A stretch of 64,000 nt of DNA from Algoriphagus vanfongensis DSM 17529 (GCF_000429465.1 NZ_AUBX01000015.1:1-64000); one strand, 5' to 3'. Shown: positions 52,473 to 62,445, numbered from the stretch's first letter. Numbers and translations: made by a program. Notes: a model not told the origin generated them from the letters alone.

Positions 52473-53864
52473 ATGGCAGTAAACGATTTTATCCAATCCA
52501 ACAAAGACAGGTTTCTAAATGAACTGATCGATCTTTTGAAAATCCCTTCTGTGAGTGCAGATCCGAAATTCAAAGACGATGTGTTCAAAGCTGCGGATTT
52601 TGTCAAAGAGAGTCTGATCAAAGCAGGTGCTGATGTCGCAGAAATCTGCCCAACGGCTGGATATCCGATTGTTTATGGAGAAAAAATCGTGGACCCAAGC
52701 CTTCCGACCGTTTTGGTGTATGGCCACTATGATGTGCAGCCGGCAGATCCTTACGAATTGTGGGATTCGCCTCCGTTTGAGCCGGTCATCAAGAAAACCA
52801 AAATCCATCCAGAAGGAGCGATTTTCGCCCGTGGATCTGCAGATGACAAGGGGCAATTTTACATGCATGTGAAAGCTTTCGAAGCAATGATGGCTTCTGG
52901 CGAACTTCCTTGCAACGTGAAATTCATGATCGAAGGCGAAGAGGAAGTGGGTTCTGACAACTTGGACAAATTTGTCATCGAAAATAAAGAGAAGCTGAAA
53001 TCTGATGTGATTTTGATTTCAGACACACACATGATTTCCATGAAAGATCCTTCCATCACCGTTGGGCTGAGAGGAATGGCCTATATGGAAGTCGAGGTAA
53101 CTGGACCAAACCGCGATCTTCATTCGGGAACTTACGGAGGAGCTGTTGCCAACCCGATCAATGTACTTTGCAAGATGATTGCTTCTCTGAAAGACGAGAA
53201 TGAGCATATCACTATCCCAGGTTTCTACGACAAAGTTCAGGAATTAACCGCTGAGCAAAGAGGCAGATTGAATGAAGCTCCTTTTGATCTAAAGGAATAT
53301 GAGGAAAAGCTCGACGTGGATACTGTTTTTGGAGAAAAAGGATATACCACCATCGAGCGTGTAGGCATCCGACCGACTCTGGATGTCAATGGCATTTGGG
53401 GTGGATACATCGGAGAAGGCGCCAAAACTGTTCTTCCTTCCAAAGCTTATGCGAAAATCTCCATGAGATTGGTTCCGGATCAGGACTGGCATGAAATCGC
53501 ACAATTGTTTGAGGCTCATTTCAAGTCAATCGCTCCTGCAGGTGTAAAAGTGAAAGTGAAAAGCCATCATGGTGGTTCTCCTGCGGTAGTTTCTGACACG
53601 TCAGTTGGATACAAAGCAGCAGAAGCGGCGATGGAAGAAACTTTCGGCAAAAAGCCTATCCCTACTCGTGAAGGAGGATCAATTCCAATCGTTGCTTTGT
53701 TCCAAAAAGAATTGGGCTCTGACCCGATTTTGTATGGATTTGGATTGGATACTGATGCGCTACACTCACCAAATGAGCACTATGGCGTTCAAAATTACTT
53801 GATGGGTATCGAAACCATTGCGGCCTTCTTCCGTCATTTCAAGGCATTGAGTGATCAATCTTAA
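52473..53864 (+). CDS. M20 family dipeptidase
   Basis: This 463-residue cytoplasmic metallopeptidase has all dizinc ligands: YGHYDVQP (His), GSADDKGQ (bridging Asp), EGEEEVGS (Glu pair), SDTHM and the late SPNEHYG His. An intervening lid domain with DLHSGTYGG (His for substrate) is at about 210-380. It resembles the CNDP-type dipeptidases and cleaves dipeptides or acyl-amino acids. No signal peptide. It diverges from the quinone-oxidoreductase gene. Confidence 0.9.
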   Translation: MAVNDFIQSNKDRFLNELIDLLKIPSVSADPKFKDDVFKAADFVKESLIKAGADVAEICPTAGYPIVYGEKIVDPSLPTVLVYGHYDVQPADPYELWDSPPFEPVIKKTKIHPEGAIFARGSADDKGQFYMHVKAFEAMMASGELPCNVKFMIEGEEEVGSDNLDKFVIENKEKLKSDVILISDTHMISMKDPSITVGLRGMAYMEVEVTGPNRDLHSGTYGGAVANPINVLCKMIASLKDENEHITIPGFYDKVQELTAEQRGRLNEAPFDLKEYEEKLDVDTVFGEKGYTTIERVGIRPTLDVNGIWGGYIGEGAKTVLPSKAYAKISMRLVPDQDWHEIAQLFEAHFKSIAPAGVKVKVKSHHGGSPAVVSDTSVGYKAAEAAMEETFGKKPIPTREGGSIPIVALFQKELGSDPILYGFGLDTDALHSPNEHYGVQNYLMGIETIAAFFRHFKALSDQS

Positions 53865-54036
53865 AATTTATCCCTAAACAACTCCCCCTCCCGACAACTG
53901 TCGAGGATCAAAAGGGGGATAGGGGGATTGAAAAAACCATTTGGGTATGAAAAGACTTTTTCAATACCCAATGTGACCAAAAATACAGAACCATTTGCCC
54001 AATTAAATCTCTTGTGATTTAATTCCCTATGAGTTT

Positions 54037-56199
54037 ATGAGCTTTAAATTCCTCCAAAAAATCGGCTTTTTCAGTCTGCTAATGCTACTGGTGAGCTTTT
54101 CGGCTTTTTCTCAGATCATCAAACCACCGGTTTGGACGAGTAGAATAGAGCCTGCAAATCCAACTGTAGGTCAGGAAGTGACTTTGATTTTGGAAGCGGA
54201 AATTCCTGCGGGCTGGTATGTGTATGGGACAAGCTTTGACCCAGATCTAGGACCTTTGCTGACGGAATTGAAACTCGAGCAATCAGGAGATTATCAACCC
54301 ATTGGAATCCTAGAGGAAGTCGGAGCGAAAACGAAATACGATGATACATGGGAAGGTGATATTACCTATTTCATGAAAAAGGGAGTCTTCCAACAAAAAT
54401 TGATTCTCAAATCCACCTCAGGCCAATTGAAAGGCACCTTGGAATACCAAATGTGTACAGATCTGACTGGGCAGTGCATCAATTATGAGGAAGATATCCT
54501 TTTGGATTTCACGGCTCAGCCGGACCCTTCTAGTTCGGCTGCTTTTCCAGAAGCAGCTGGGGAGAAAAAGCCAATCAGTCCTGATTCTGATCCTCTACAG
54601 TCGTCGGGAGCAGGACAAGAAAAAAGCCCTTTTACAAGTGTTGAGCCGGGGGATGCAGAGATTTCTCCAGCTTCTGGAGAAGCACGAGAACAAAGTGCTT
54701 CCGGAGAATCAGCCGAGAAATTAGATTCTGAAAATTCAAAATTTGAACTGACAGATACAGAGGACTCCAGCCTTTTGGGATTTATGGTTTTGGCATTTTT
54801 GGCGGGATTGGCAGCTTTATTGACTCCATGCGTATTTCCTATGATCCCGATGACCGTGAGCTTTTTCACTGGAAGAGCTAGTTCTAAAGCTAGCGGAATC
54901 AGAAATGCATTTATCTATGGGTTTTCCATCATCGCTATCTATACCATAGCAGGCACTGCGGTTGCGGCAATTCAGGGGCCTGAGTTTGCCAACTGGCTGG
55001 CCACACACTGGATTCCCAACTTATTCTTCTTCGGTATTTTCATCTTCTTTGCCCTTGCGTTCTTAGGCTTATTCGAGATCAATTTGCCTTCCTCTTTTGT
55101 CAACAAAGTGGATGCAAAAGCTGAAAAAGGAGGTTTGATGGGGATATTCTTTATGGCCTTCACTTTGGTTTTGGTCTCTTTCTCCTGCACTGGTCCGATT
55201 GTAGGCTCTATCCTGATCTCTTCTGCTGGTGGCGAACTTCTCAAGCCTATCCTGGGAATGTTCTCTTTCTCTTTGGCCTTTGCGATTCCATTTACACTTT
55301 TCGCCATCTTCCCTGAGTGGATGAATAAACTTCCAAAATCCGGTGGCTGGTTGAATTCCGTCAAGGTAGTTTTAGGATTCTTGGAACTGGCATTGGCATT
55401 CAAATTCTTGTCTATTGCCGACTTGGTATATCACTGGGGTATCTTGGATCGAGACATTTTCTTGGTGATCTGGATTGTGATTTTCTCTGCACTGGGACTT
55501 TATCTCCTTGGAAAAATCCGACTTCCTCATGATTCCAAAGTGGAAAGCATTGGCGTTCCGAGATTGCTGCTGGCTCTGATCACTTTTATGTTTGTGGTTT
55601 ATATGATCCCGGGTCTCTGGGGTGCGCCACTCAAGTATCTCAGCGGCTACTTGCCTCCACTGACTACGCAGAATTTCAAGCTTGGTGAAAACAGCTCTGA
55701 AGCCGAAGGAACTTATATTCTGGACGAACCTGTGAAGTATGCAGACATCTTGGAAATCCCTCATGGCATCAAAGGCTATTTCGACTACGATCAGGCGATG
55801 CGCGCTGCTAAAAAAGCCAATAAGCCGCTTTTGATAGACTTTACCGGGCACGGCTGCGTCAATTGCCGGAAGATGGAGGAAAATGTATGGGTGGATCCTG
55901 GAGTTTTAAGGAGACTGAAAGAAGACTACGTCATGGTCGCTTTATACATTGACGAAAGAACAGAGCTTCCGGAAAGCGAGTGGTACACGTCGAACTACGA
56001 TGGCAAAGTCAAAAAAACCATCGGCAAGCAAAATGCCGATTTCCAGATCACCGAGTTTGAAAACAATGCCCAACCCTACTATGTGATCCTGGATCACAAT
56101 GGCGAACTAGTAGCTTCTCCTCGAGCCTACGACACCGATATCCAGGCCTTTATCGACTTTTTGGATGGAGCGAAAGAGGAGTTTGAAGGGAGAATATAG
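54037..56199 (+). CDS. dsbD: Thiol:disulfide interchange protein DsbD
   Basis: This 720-residue protein moves electrons from cytoplasmic thioredoxin to the periplasm. It has a signal peptide (1-26), a periplasmic N-domain (about 27-150, with QMCTDLTGQC), a low-complexity Ser/Glu/Pro linker (about 155-235), an eight-helix membrane domain with Cys265 (LTPCVFPM) and Cys384 (SFSCTGPIVG), and a C-terminal thioredoxin domain with Cys607-x-x-Cys610 (GHGCVNCRKM). All expected cysteines of the beta and gamma domains are present. The length of the linker is unusual. It ends inside a bidirectional hairpin. Confidence 0.92.
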   Translation: MSFKFLQKIGFFSLLMLLVSFSAFSQIIKPPVWTSRIEPANPTVGQEVTLILEAEIPAGWYVYGTSFDPDLGPLLTELKLEQSGDYQPIGILEEVGAKTKYDDTWEGDITYFMKKGVFQQKLILKSTSGQLKGTLEYQMCTDLTGQCINYEEDILLDFTAQPDPSSSAAFPEAAGEKKPISPDSDPLQSSGAGQEKSPFTSVEPGDAEISPASGEAREQSASGESAEKLDSENSKFELTDTEDSSLLGFMVLAFLAGLAALLTPCVFPMIPMTVSFFTGRASSKASGIRNAFIYGFSIIAIYTIAGTAVAAIQGPEFANWLATHWIPNLFFFGIFIFFALAFLGLFEINLPSSFVNKVDAKAEKGGLMGIFFMAFTLVLVSFSCTGPIVGSILISSAGGELLKPILGMFSFSLAFAIPFTLFAIFPEWMNKLPKSGGWLNSVKVVLGFLELALAFKFLSIADLVYHWGILDRDIFLVIWIVIFSALGLYLLGKIRLPHDSKVESIGVPRLLLALITFMFVVYMIPGLWGAPLKYLSGYLPPLTTQNFKLGENSSEAEGTYILDEPVKYADILEIPHGIKGYFDYDQAMRAAKKANKPLLIDFTGHGCVNCRKMEENVWVDPGVLRRLKEDYVMVALYIDERTELPESEWYTSNYDGKVKKTIGKQNADFQITEFENNAQPYYVILDHNGELVASPRAYDTDIQAFIDFLDGAKEEFEGRI

Positions 56200-56226
56200 A
56201 TTTTAATCAAGCATTAAAATCTATAT
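56194..56226. terminator. Bidirectional terminator between dsbD and the convergent gene
   Basis: A perfect 14-bp stem (56194-56207 with 56213-56226) around a CAAGC loop contains the stop codons of both converging genes. The stem is A/T-rich, so its strength is moderate. Confidence 0.7.
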
Positions 56227-57485
56227 CCAACCAAAAAGAAATATCTGTTGTCAACGTGACTTAAGGAGATAATTTTCGAAAATCCATTTCCATTTTCATA
56301 CCTAAGTTCAAATGAAAGCTTTTCTCTTTTTAACCCTGTCCCTACAATAAATCCGGTTTCAATTTTTCGAGGATCGTCGATTGCCTCACCTTCATATACC
56401 TTCTCATCAGCATAGAAAATGGATTCCCTTCTGATATAATTTGTTTTACTTACTGCGAAACCATTAGAAATACCTCCATTGACAAAGAAAAAAAGTTTGC
56501 CAACAGGGTATTTATATCTAATAAGGTTATTTAATCTGATGTAAGAGGCACCAATATTGGTTGTGGTATAAGAAGATTCATTTTCATCAACGATTGATTC
56601 ATATTCTCCACTCACTTCATAGCTGGCATATTGAAGCTCATTATAAACTGAAAGCTTTCCTTGGTTTCTAGGTAAAACTAAATCCAGAAACAGTCCAAAT
56701 GTCGGATTTACAGAAGAATTAAATCCCCCTTGCACCAGATGTGGATACCCGGTGCTTGTGAATTTTACTGTTGTATAGGAGGCCCCGGCCAACAAACCTA
56801 TTTCGGCATGACCTTTTTCAATTTCTTTATCAAAAGTCAGCTCGGTTGCCCCCGTGCATTTGTAATAAGCTTCAAATAGATCTGAAAGAGAACTCTTCTT
56901 ATAGGACACCCTACTCAACCTATCCCTAATAGATTCACAATCATTTAAATAAAGCGTCAACTGACCTACATACTTTTTACTTTCTATGATTTTAGGATTA
57001 CCATTGTCTGTTTTGACATACTTCTTATAAAGCAATAGTTCAAAACCAGATTCGCCATCAATGTAAAAATAATCTCTCCCTTGGGGATGCCTATAATAGT
57101 AAAGGCTTTTGGGACCTTTCACCAAGGTTTGTAAAAAAGTCGTGTCCCGTCCCAATTGAGTTGAAGGAGACTCAGTTAGGTTTTCCAATTGAATAGGGGA
57201 AACTTCGATATCAACAATACCACTCACATATATTTCACCTCCTACTTTAAACTCCGAAATGTCATGGAATGTGAAAACTCTTGGGTTTTCACCCAATTGA
57301 GTAACAAAATTTATTTTATCTGGATTTTTCTCCCAATTCCGATAATCTATAAACCCTGATAGTGTATCGGCATCGGTTTTTATAACATAACCTGGAAGAT
57401 AATTTTCTTGAGAAAATGAACTCTGAAAAATTAAAAGTGATAAAACAAGTAATCCAATTTTTCTAAAGGAAATAATTTCTTTCAT
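56214..57485 (-). CDS. Outer-membrane protein with N-terminal region and PorT-like barrel
   Basis: I chose the ATG at 57485 (MKEIISFRKIGLLVLSLL) because it starts the signal peptide directly; the frame reaches back to 57524. Of 423 residues, about 22-200 form a soluble region with YVIKTDADTLSGFIDYRNW, FVTQ and FTFHDISEFKV patterns. About 220-423 form a small beta-barrel ending YFFLVGYRF. Similar proteins with a short domain before the barrel are common in Bacteroidota and are uncharacterised. Confidence 0.7.
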   Translation of the reverse strand: MKEIISFRKIGLLVLSLLIFQSSFSQENYLPGYVIKTDADTLSGFIDYRNWEKNPDKINFVTQLGENPRVFTFHDISEFKVGGEIYVSGIVDIEVSPIQLENLTESPSTQLGRDTTFLQTLVKGPKSLYYYRHPQGRDYFYIDGESGFELLLYKKYVKTDNGNPKIIESKKYVGQLTLYLNDCESIRDRLSRVSYKKSSLSDLFEAYYKCTGATELTFDKEIEKGHAEIGLLAGASYTTVKFTSTGYPHLVQGGFNSSVNPTFGLFLDLVLPRNQGKLSVYNELQYASYEVSGEYESIVDENESSYTTTNIGASYIRLNNLIRYKYPVGKLFFFVNGGISNGFAVSKTNYIRRESIFYADEKVYEGEAIDDPRKIETGFIVGTGLKREKLSFELRYENGNGFSKIISLSHVDNRYFFLVGYRF

Positions 57486-58135
57486 AGTGAAAAAGCGTGA
57501 ATCTGGAATTATTCTCCCCTTCATCTTCGGAAGAAAAGGGTGCGCGAATAAAAGGAATAATTTGACTCAAAGTATTCACTATTTTGAGTGTTTTTATTCT
57601 AAAGAAATTTCGCTTTCAAGCATTTGATTAACCAAAAAAACCAATCATTTCAGAAATGACTAACTATCAAATATTTAGTACTAATGATTAATTTTAAAAT
57701 GTGCCATTTGACCAATACATTCCAAATGTGAAAATTCACTTTATTGACATTTATCAAAAAGAATAAGGAGGTGATTATATCTTCCCAAACATTACTCTCT
57801 CCCCAATATCTTCACCACACTTTTGAAAAGAATTTCTGAAAGATTCCAGTTTTACCCATCAAAATTGACAGTATTCGTAGACTGAAGACCGGTTGCGTCT
57901 AATTCCTGATGGGATTCAGGGATTGTTTGGTAGCCGGGGATCAGTCCGGAATGGGTTTGGAATCGGCCTATGCATAGTTTTAAAACCACTCCCAAGTCTA
58001 AACACGTTCTAACTGAGTTGAGCTTGCGGAATAGTTCTAAAAATATACTTTTCGATGACCCAAAATCCATTCGGGGCAGCCTGATTTTCCAATTCTCTTC
58101 CTGCAAATCAATTTGTTTCTTTATTTTTGCGCCCT
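57486..58135. other. Long intergenic region upstream of glyS
   Basis: The left part (57486-57850) is very AT-rich. The right part (about 57870-58080) is richer in G and C and has a repetitive, non-coding look (for example TAGACTGAAGACC at about 57878) similar in flavour to spacers around uppP. I find no supported gene or RNA; an 84-codon minus frame at 57852-58106 has no coding signs. Confidence 0.5.
58122..58129 (+). promoter_or_regulatory. Candidate -7 element (TATTTTTG) of glyS
   Basis: TATTTTTGC matches TAnnTTTG only 6 nt before the glyS ATG. If it is used, the transcript would be leaderless or nearly so. No clear -33 motif is seen, so this is tentative. Confidence 0.35.
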
Positions 58136-59602
58136 ATGGCAAAGACAGCAAACCAGGCGGAAAACGCCCAATTGAAAGATATTATTTCCCATGCCAAGGA
58201 GTATGGTTTTGTGTACCCAAGTTCTGAGATCTATGATGGCTTGCAAGCGGTCTATGATTATGGGGCTTACGGGGTTGAGTTGAAAAACAACCTAAAGCGT
58301 CTCTGGTGGGAAACCATGACCCGTCTTCATGGCAATATCGTGGGGATAGATGCAGCGATTTTTATGCATCCGACAACTTGGAAAGCTTCCGGTCACGTGG
58401 ATTCTTTCAATGACCCTATGATCGACAACAAAGACAGCAAGAAGCGTTATCGTGCCGATGTGTTGGTTGAAGAGCATGCTGCCAAATTGGAAAATGAAGG
58501 AAAAGAAGACGAGGCGAAAGCTTTGACTGCGTCTTTGGCAAGATTGCTGGAAGCGGAAGATTTGGCTGGAGTTCGTGATTTGATCGTGAATACCGGGATC
58601 GCTTGTCCGATCAGTGGAACTACCAATTGGACCGATGTTCGTCAGTTCAACTTGATGTTTTCTACTCAAGTGGGTTCTGTGGCTGAAGATGCTTCCACTA
58701 TCTACTTGCGTCCAGAGACTGCTCAAGGGATTTTCGTCAATTTCCTGAATGTGCAAAAAACAGCCAGAATGAAAGTTCCTTTCGGGATTGCCCAGATCGG
58801 TAAGGCTTTCAGAAACGAGATCGTTGCCCGTCAGTTTATCTTCCGTATGCGCGAATTTGAGCAGATGGAAATGCAATTCTTTGTACGTCCTGGTTCAGAA
58901 CTGGAATGGTACAAGCAATGGGCTGAAACCCGTATGAACTGGCACTTGGCTTTGGGCACGCCAGCCGAAAAATTGAGAAAGCATGACCATGAGAAATTGG
59001 CTCACTATGCCAATGCTGCCATGGATATCGAATATGAATTCCCATTTGGTTTCAAGGAAGTGGAAGGGATTCACTCCAGAACTGATTTTGATTTGAAATC
59101 CCATCAGGAATTCTCCAAGAAGAAGCAACAATACTTCGATCCGGAAATCAACCAGAACTACATTCCCTATGTGATTGAAACATCAATCGGTGCCGACCGC
59201 TTGTTCTTGTTGACCCTTTGCAATGCCTTCACTGAAGAAAAAACTGAAGAAAAGAGCAGAACCTATTTGAAATTCCATCCGGCTATCGCTCCAGTGAAAG
59301 CAGCTATCCTTCCGATTACCAAGAAAGATGGATTGCCAGAGAAAGCGAAGGAAATCGTGGAGTTGCTGAAGTATGATTTCAACATCATTTATGAAGATGC
59401 GGCTTCTATTGGAAAGAGATATACCCGTCAGGATTTGATTGGTACACCTTTCTGTATTGCTGTGGATCATCAGACGTTGGAAGACAATACCGTTACGATC
59501 CGTCATAGAGATACCACCGAGCAAGAAAGAGTTTCCATCTCTGAATTGCATGGCAAAATTGCTGAGGCAACCAGCTTCAGAAGAGTTTTTGAAAAGATTT
59601 AA
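58136..59602 (+). CDS. glyS: Glycyl-tRNA synthetase, single-chain (alpha2) type
   Basis: This 488-residue class II synthetase charges tRNA-Gly with glycine. The start at 58136 (MAKTANQAENAQLKD) is preferred to a TTG at 58127 because it is the first ATG. Motifs are LHGNIVGIDAAIFMHPTTW, YLRPETAQGIFVNF (motif 2 region), FRNEIVARQFIFRMREFEQM, GVHSRTDFDL-like (here GIHSRTDFDL) and the anticodon-binding C-terminus with IGKRYTRQDLIGTPFCI. This is the eukaryote/archaea-like homodimeric form used by Bacteroidota. A strong terminator follows. Confidence 0.96.
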   Translation: MAKTANQAENAQLKDIISHAKEYGFVYPSSEIYDGLQAVYDYGAYGVELKNNLKRLWWETMTRLHGNIVGIDAAIFMHPTTWKASGHVDSFNDPMIDNKDSKKRYRADVLVEEHAAKLENEGKEDEAKALTASLARLLEAEDLAGVRDLIVNTGIACPISGTTNWTDVRQFNLMFSTQVGSVAEDASTIYLRPETAQGIFVNFLNVQKTARMKVPFGIAQIGKAFRNEIVARQFIFRMREFEQMEMQFFVRPGSELEWYKQWAETRMNWHLALGTPAEKLRKHDHEKLAHYANAAMDIEYEFPFGFKEVEGIHSRTDFDLKSHQEFSKKKQQYFDPEINQNYIPYVIETSIGADRLFLLTLCNAFTEEKTEEKSRTYLKFHPAIAPVKAAILPITKKDGLPEKAKEIVELLKYDFNIIYEDAASIGKRYTRQDLIGTPFCIAVDHQTLEDNTVTIRHRDTTEQERVSISELHGKIAEATSFRRVFEKI

Positions 59603-59636
59603 TGTCGGATACTTAATGCCCGATGAACTATAAAAA

Positions 59637-59670
59637 AAGCCTTGAGAATTTAATTTCTCAAGGCTTTTTG
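59637..59670 (+). terminator. Intrinsic terminator after glyS
   Basis: A 12-bp stem (59637-59648 with 59655-59666, core GCCTTGAGAA/TTCTCAAGGC) is followed by TTTG and preceded by an A run. The A run would also allow action on the minus strand, against read-through from the GH43 gene. Confidence 0.85.
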
Positions 59671-59756
59671 TTTGGTTTCTTCCGCCCGGTTTCGTGTCCT
59701 CACGAAACCTTTTATTCTGCGTACTTTTCAGAATTCAAACTTTATCCTACTGAATT

Positions 59757-60779
59757 TCAATCAATCGGATTCGCCGCCACTCCTTCAAAAGTCATGACAA
59801 TGGGCTTGATGGTGCCATCCTCATTGAATTCCATCACATCGATACATGTCACACGATGATCTCTGTCCTCGTTTGGAATGGGTCTTCTGTGATAGATCAT
59901 ATACCAATCATCTGAGTTGGGCTTTTGGATCACAGAGTTATGTCCTGCTCCAGTTGCGATGCTATCTCTTTCCAAGATGGTTCCCACTCTTTCAAAAGGC
60001 CCTGTCGGAGAATCAGACATGGCGTAAGCTACTTTGTAGCTTTCATTCGTCCAGCCACCTTCAGACCACATTAGATAATAAGTTCCATTTCTCAAAAACA
60101 TAAAAGGGCCTTCCACATAGCCTTCTGGGGTAATTTCATGGAAAAGCTCACCATCTTCCCAAGGTTCAAAACCGGTAAAGTCAGCGTTTAATTTCCCCAA
60201 ATTACAGTGTCCCCAGCCTCCGTAAAAGAAGTAATGGGTGCCATCTACATCTTTGAATACAAACTGATCGATCGGCTGTGCACCATTGTAAAATTCAGAG
60301 AGTAAAGGTTCTCCCAAATAGTCTTTGAATGGACCTCCCGGGTTGTCAGCCACAGCGATGCCGATTCCACCAAAGTGGTTGATGTCATTATTCGGATCGT
60401 AACCCGCACGCTCGGGAGTCTGGATGTCATTGGCAGAGAAAAAGAGGTAATATTTCCCATCCTTTTCAATTGCCGCTGGAGCCCACATAGCCTGTCTGGC
60501 CCATTTGATTGCTGCGGTATCCAGGATATTTGCATGCTTTTCCCACGTCACCAAGTCTTTGGAAGAGAATGCATCAAAGTGCAATTGTTCTTTGTATTTG
60601 GCCGAAAAAGTCGGATACACCCAATATTCATCTCCAAAAACGATCCCTTCCGGATCAGCATACCAACCCTCAAAAATGGGGTTGCCAGAAAGCTGTGGAG
60701 CTTCTTCTTTCGTTTCAGTTTTAGTAGAGCATGCAAACGCTAAAAGCGAAAGCCCCCAAACAAAATGCTTTTTCATCAA
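59757..60779 (-). CDS. Glycoside hydrolase family 43 lipoprotein
   Basis: This 340-residue lipoprotein (lipid Cys17 in LLAFAC) has the five-bladed propeller of GH43. The catalytic base is probably Asp42 (EGWYADPEGIVFG), the helper Asp lies in AQPIDQFVF and the acid Glu in YVEGPFMF. GH43 enzymes remove arabinose, xylose or galactose units from plant or algal polysaccharides; specificity cannot be read here. It stands apart from the SusCD locus and is not part of a visible polysaccharide cluster. Confidence 0.88.
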   Translation of the reverse strand: MMKKHFVWGLSLLAFACSTKTETKEEAPQLSGNPIFEGWYADPEGIVFGDEYWVYPTFSAKYKEQLHFDAFSSKDLVTWEKHANILDTAAIKWARQAMWAPAAIEKDGKYYLFFSANDIQTPERAGYDPNNDINHFGGIGIAVADNPGGPFKDYLGEPLLSEFYNGAQPIDQFVFKDVDGTHYFFYGGWGHCNLGKLNADFTGFEPWEDGELFHEITPEGYVEGPFMFLRNGTYYLMWSEGGWTNESYKVAYAMSDSPTGPFERVGTILERDSIATGAGHNSVIQKPNSDDWYMIYHRRPIPNEDRDHRVTCIDVMEFNEDGTIKPIVMTFEGVAANPID

Positions 60780-60873
60780 ATAGAGAATTGGTTTGAAACC
60801 TTAATATTAGAAAATGTATGCTTCACAAGTGTCAGCTTTTTCTGGACGGGGAATAATAGGTTTGGGTGAAGTA

Positions 60874-60912
60874 TTTAGGTTCTTCGGAATTTAAAATTCC
60901 GAAGAACCTAAA
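60874..60912. promoter_or_regulatory. Perfect 19-bp inverted repeat between GH43 and crtD-like genes
   Basis: Arms 60874-60892 and 60894-60912 are fully complementary with a single central A. It lies 95 nt before the GH43 start and 34 nt before the desaturase start. There is no T run after it, so it is not a normal terminator. It could be an operator, an mRNA leader hairpin or a palindromic repeat element. Confidence 0.55.
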
Positions 60913-60945
60913 ACAGTCTAAACTTTTGTATGTTAGTAAAACTAC

Positions 60946-62424
60946 ATGAATCAAAAACTAGCCATAGTCATCGGATCGGGAATTGCCGGAATTGCCGCGG
61001 CCATTCGTCTTGCCGTAAAAGGGTATCAAGTCGAGGTTTTTGAAGCCAACTCATATCCAGGCGGGAAATTATCGGAAATCAGAAAAGACGGATACAGATT
61101 CGACGCAGGACCATCTCTTTTCACTTTGCCAGAGCAAGTGGAAGAGCTCTTTTGCCTGGCCGGAAAAGATCCTAAAGAGCACTTTGACTACCAAAAACTG
61201 GATGTGACCTGTCATTATTTTTGGGAAGATGGAAAAAGAATTCAGGTTTGGGCAGATATCAATCGCTTTGCCGAGGAAGTAGAAACCAAATTAGGCGAAC
61301 CCGCGGATCATATCAGATCGGCACTGAAAGATTCCTCCTTTATCTATAAGCATCTGGCTCCGCTTTTTATGCATCAATCTCTCCATAAGTTGAGAACTTG
61401 GACTGGACCAGATGCTTTGAAATCCTATGGAAAAATAGGAAGGCTTGGGATTTTCTCTACCATGAATCAAGCCAATGAAAAGCTATTCGAAAATCCGAAA
61501 TTGGTGCAATTATTCAATCGCTATGCGACCTACAACGGTTCTGACCCGTATCAGACCCCAGCGACCCTGAATATCATCCCTCATTTGGAGTTCAATATCG
61601 GTGCCTATTTCCCCAAAAAAGGGATGCATGATATTACGCTTAGCTTGTACCAACTCAGCAAGGACTTGGGTGTAAACTATCATTTCGATTCAAAAGTAGA
61701 AGAGGTAATTGTAGAAAGAGGAAAGGCTGTGGGTGTTTTCGCCAATGGGAAAAGGTTTGATGCTGATTTGGTCGTAAACAATATGGATATGGTCAATGCT
61801 TACAAGACCATTTTGAAGAAACAAAAACAACCCAAGCGACTCCTCAACCAGCCCAAATCCAGCTCGGCATTGATTTTCTATTGGGGGATCAAGAAAGAAT
61901 TTAAAGAATTAGACCTGCACAATATCCTGTTTTCGGAGGATTACAATAGCGAATTTGAGCATATCTTCAAAAAAGGAACCATCTACCAAGATCCTACGGT
62001 CTATATCAATAGTACTTCTGTTTGCAAACCTGATGATGCACCAACAGGATGCATGAATTGGTTTACCATGATCAATGTCCCCAATAATCAAGGTCAGAAC
62101 TGGGATGAGTTGATAGCAGAGGCAAGAAAAAACATCCTTGCCAAAATCAATCGTATTCTGAAAACCGATCTGGAACCCTTGATTGAAGTCGAAGAAATGC
62201 TGGATCCCAGACTAATCGAGATCAAAACTTCCAGCGCGCAGGGAGCCTTGTATGGCAATAGTTCCAACAACCGATTTGCAGCTTTTCTCAGACATGCCAA
62301 CTACTCATCAAGTATCAAAAACCTATACTTCTGCGGAGGATCTGTGCATCCCGGCGGAGGGATTCCTTTGGCCTTGCTTTCGGCGAAGATTATGAGTGAT
62401 TTTATTCCAAAATTGGAAGACTGA
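60946..62424 (+). CDS. Carotenoid desaturase, CrtI/CrtD type
   Basis: This 492-residue flavoprotein has the FAD motif VIGSGIAGIAAAIRLAVKGY, then VEVFEANSYPGGKLSE and DGYRFDAGPSLFTLPE, all typical of phytoene-desaturase-type enzymes, and the C-terminal FCGGSVHPGGGIPLALLSAK. It looks more like CrtD (1-hydroxycarotenoid 3,4-desaturase) of Bacteroidota than CrtI, but this is a judgement by eye. Other carotenoid genes are not in the window. The gene is transcribed alone, with a 19-bp palindrome just upstream. Confidence 0.85.
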   Translation: MNQKLAIVIGSGIAGIAAAIRLAVKGYQVEVFEANSYPGGKLSEIRKDGYRFDAGPSLFTLPEQVEELFCLAGKDPKEHFDYQKLDVTCHYFWEDGKRIQVWADINRFAEEVETKLGEPADHIRSALKDSSFIYKHLAPLFMHQSLHKLRTWTGPDALKSYGKIGRLGIFSTMNQANEKLFENPKLVQLFNRYATYNGSDPYQTPATLNIIPHLEFNIGAYFPKKGMHDITLSLYQLSKDLGVNYHFDSKVEEVIVERGKAVGVFANGKRFDADLVVNNMDMVNAYKTILKKQKQPKRLLNQPKSSSALIFYWGIKKEFKELDLHNILFSEDYNSEFEHIFKKGTIYQDPTVYINSTSVCKPDDAPTGCMNWFTMINVPNNQGQNWDELIAEARKNILAKINRILKTDLEPLIEVEEMLDPRLIEIKTSSAQGALYGNSSNNRFAAFLRHANYSSSIKNLYFCGGSVHPGGGIPLALLSAKIMSDFIPKLED

Positions 62425-62445
62425 GAGAAAAGAGAATAGAAGATT

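Noticed and set aside
53881..53940. A C-run/G-run inverted repeat with an inner CGACAACTGTCG hairpin after the M20 peptidase gene
   Set aside because: The arms pair only over about 6 bp and the loop is long with no T run, so I cannot support a terminator or a named repeat; it may be an intergenic repeat.
57852..58106. An 84-codon minus-strand frame upstream of glyS
   Set aside because: It has no ribosome site, no family match and lies in a repetitive-looking spacer.
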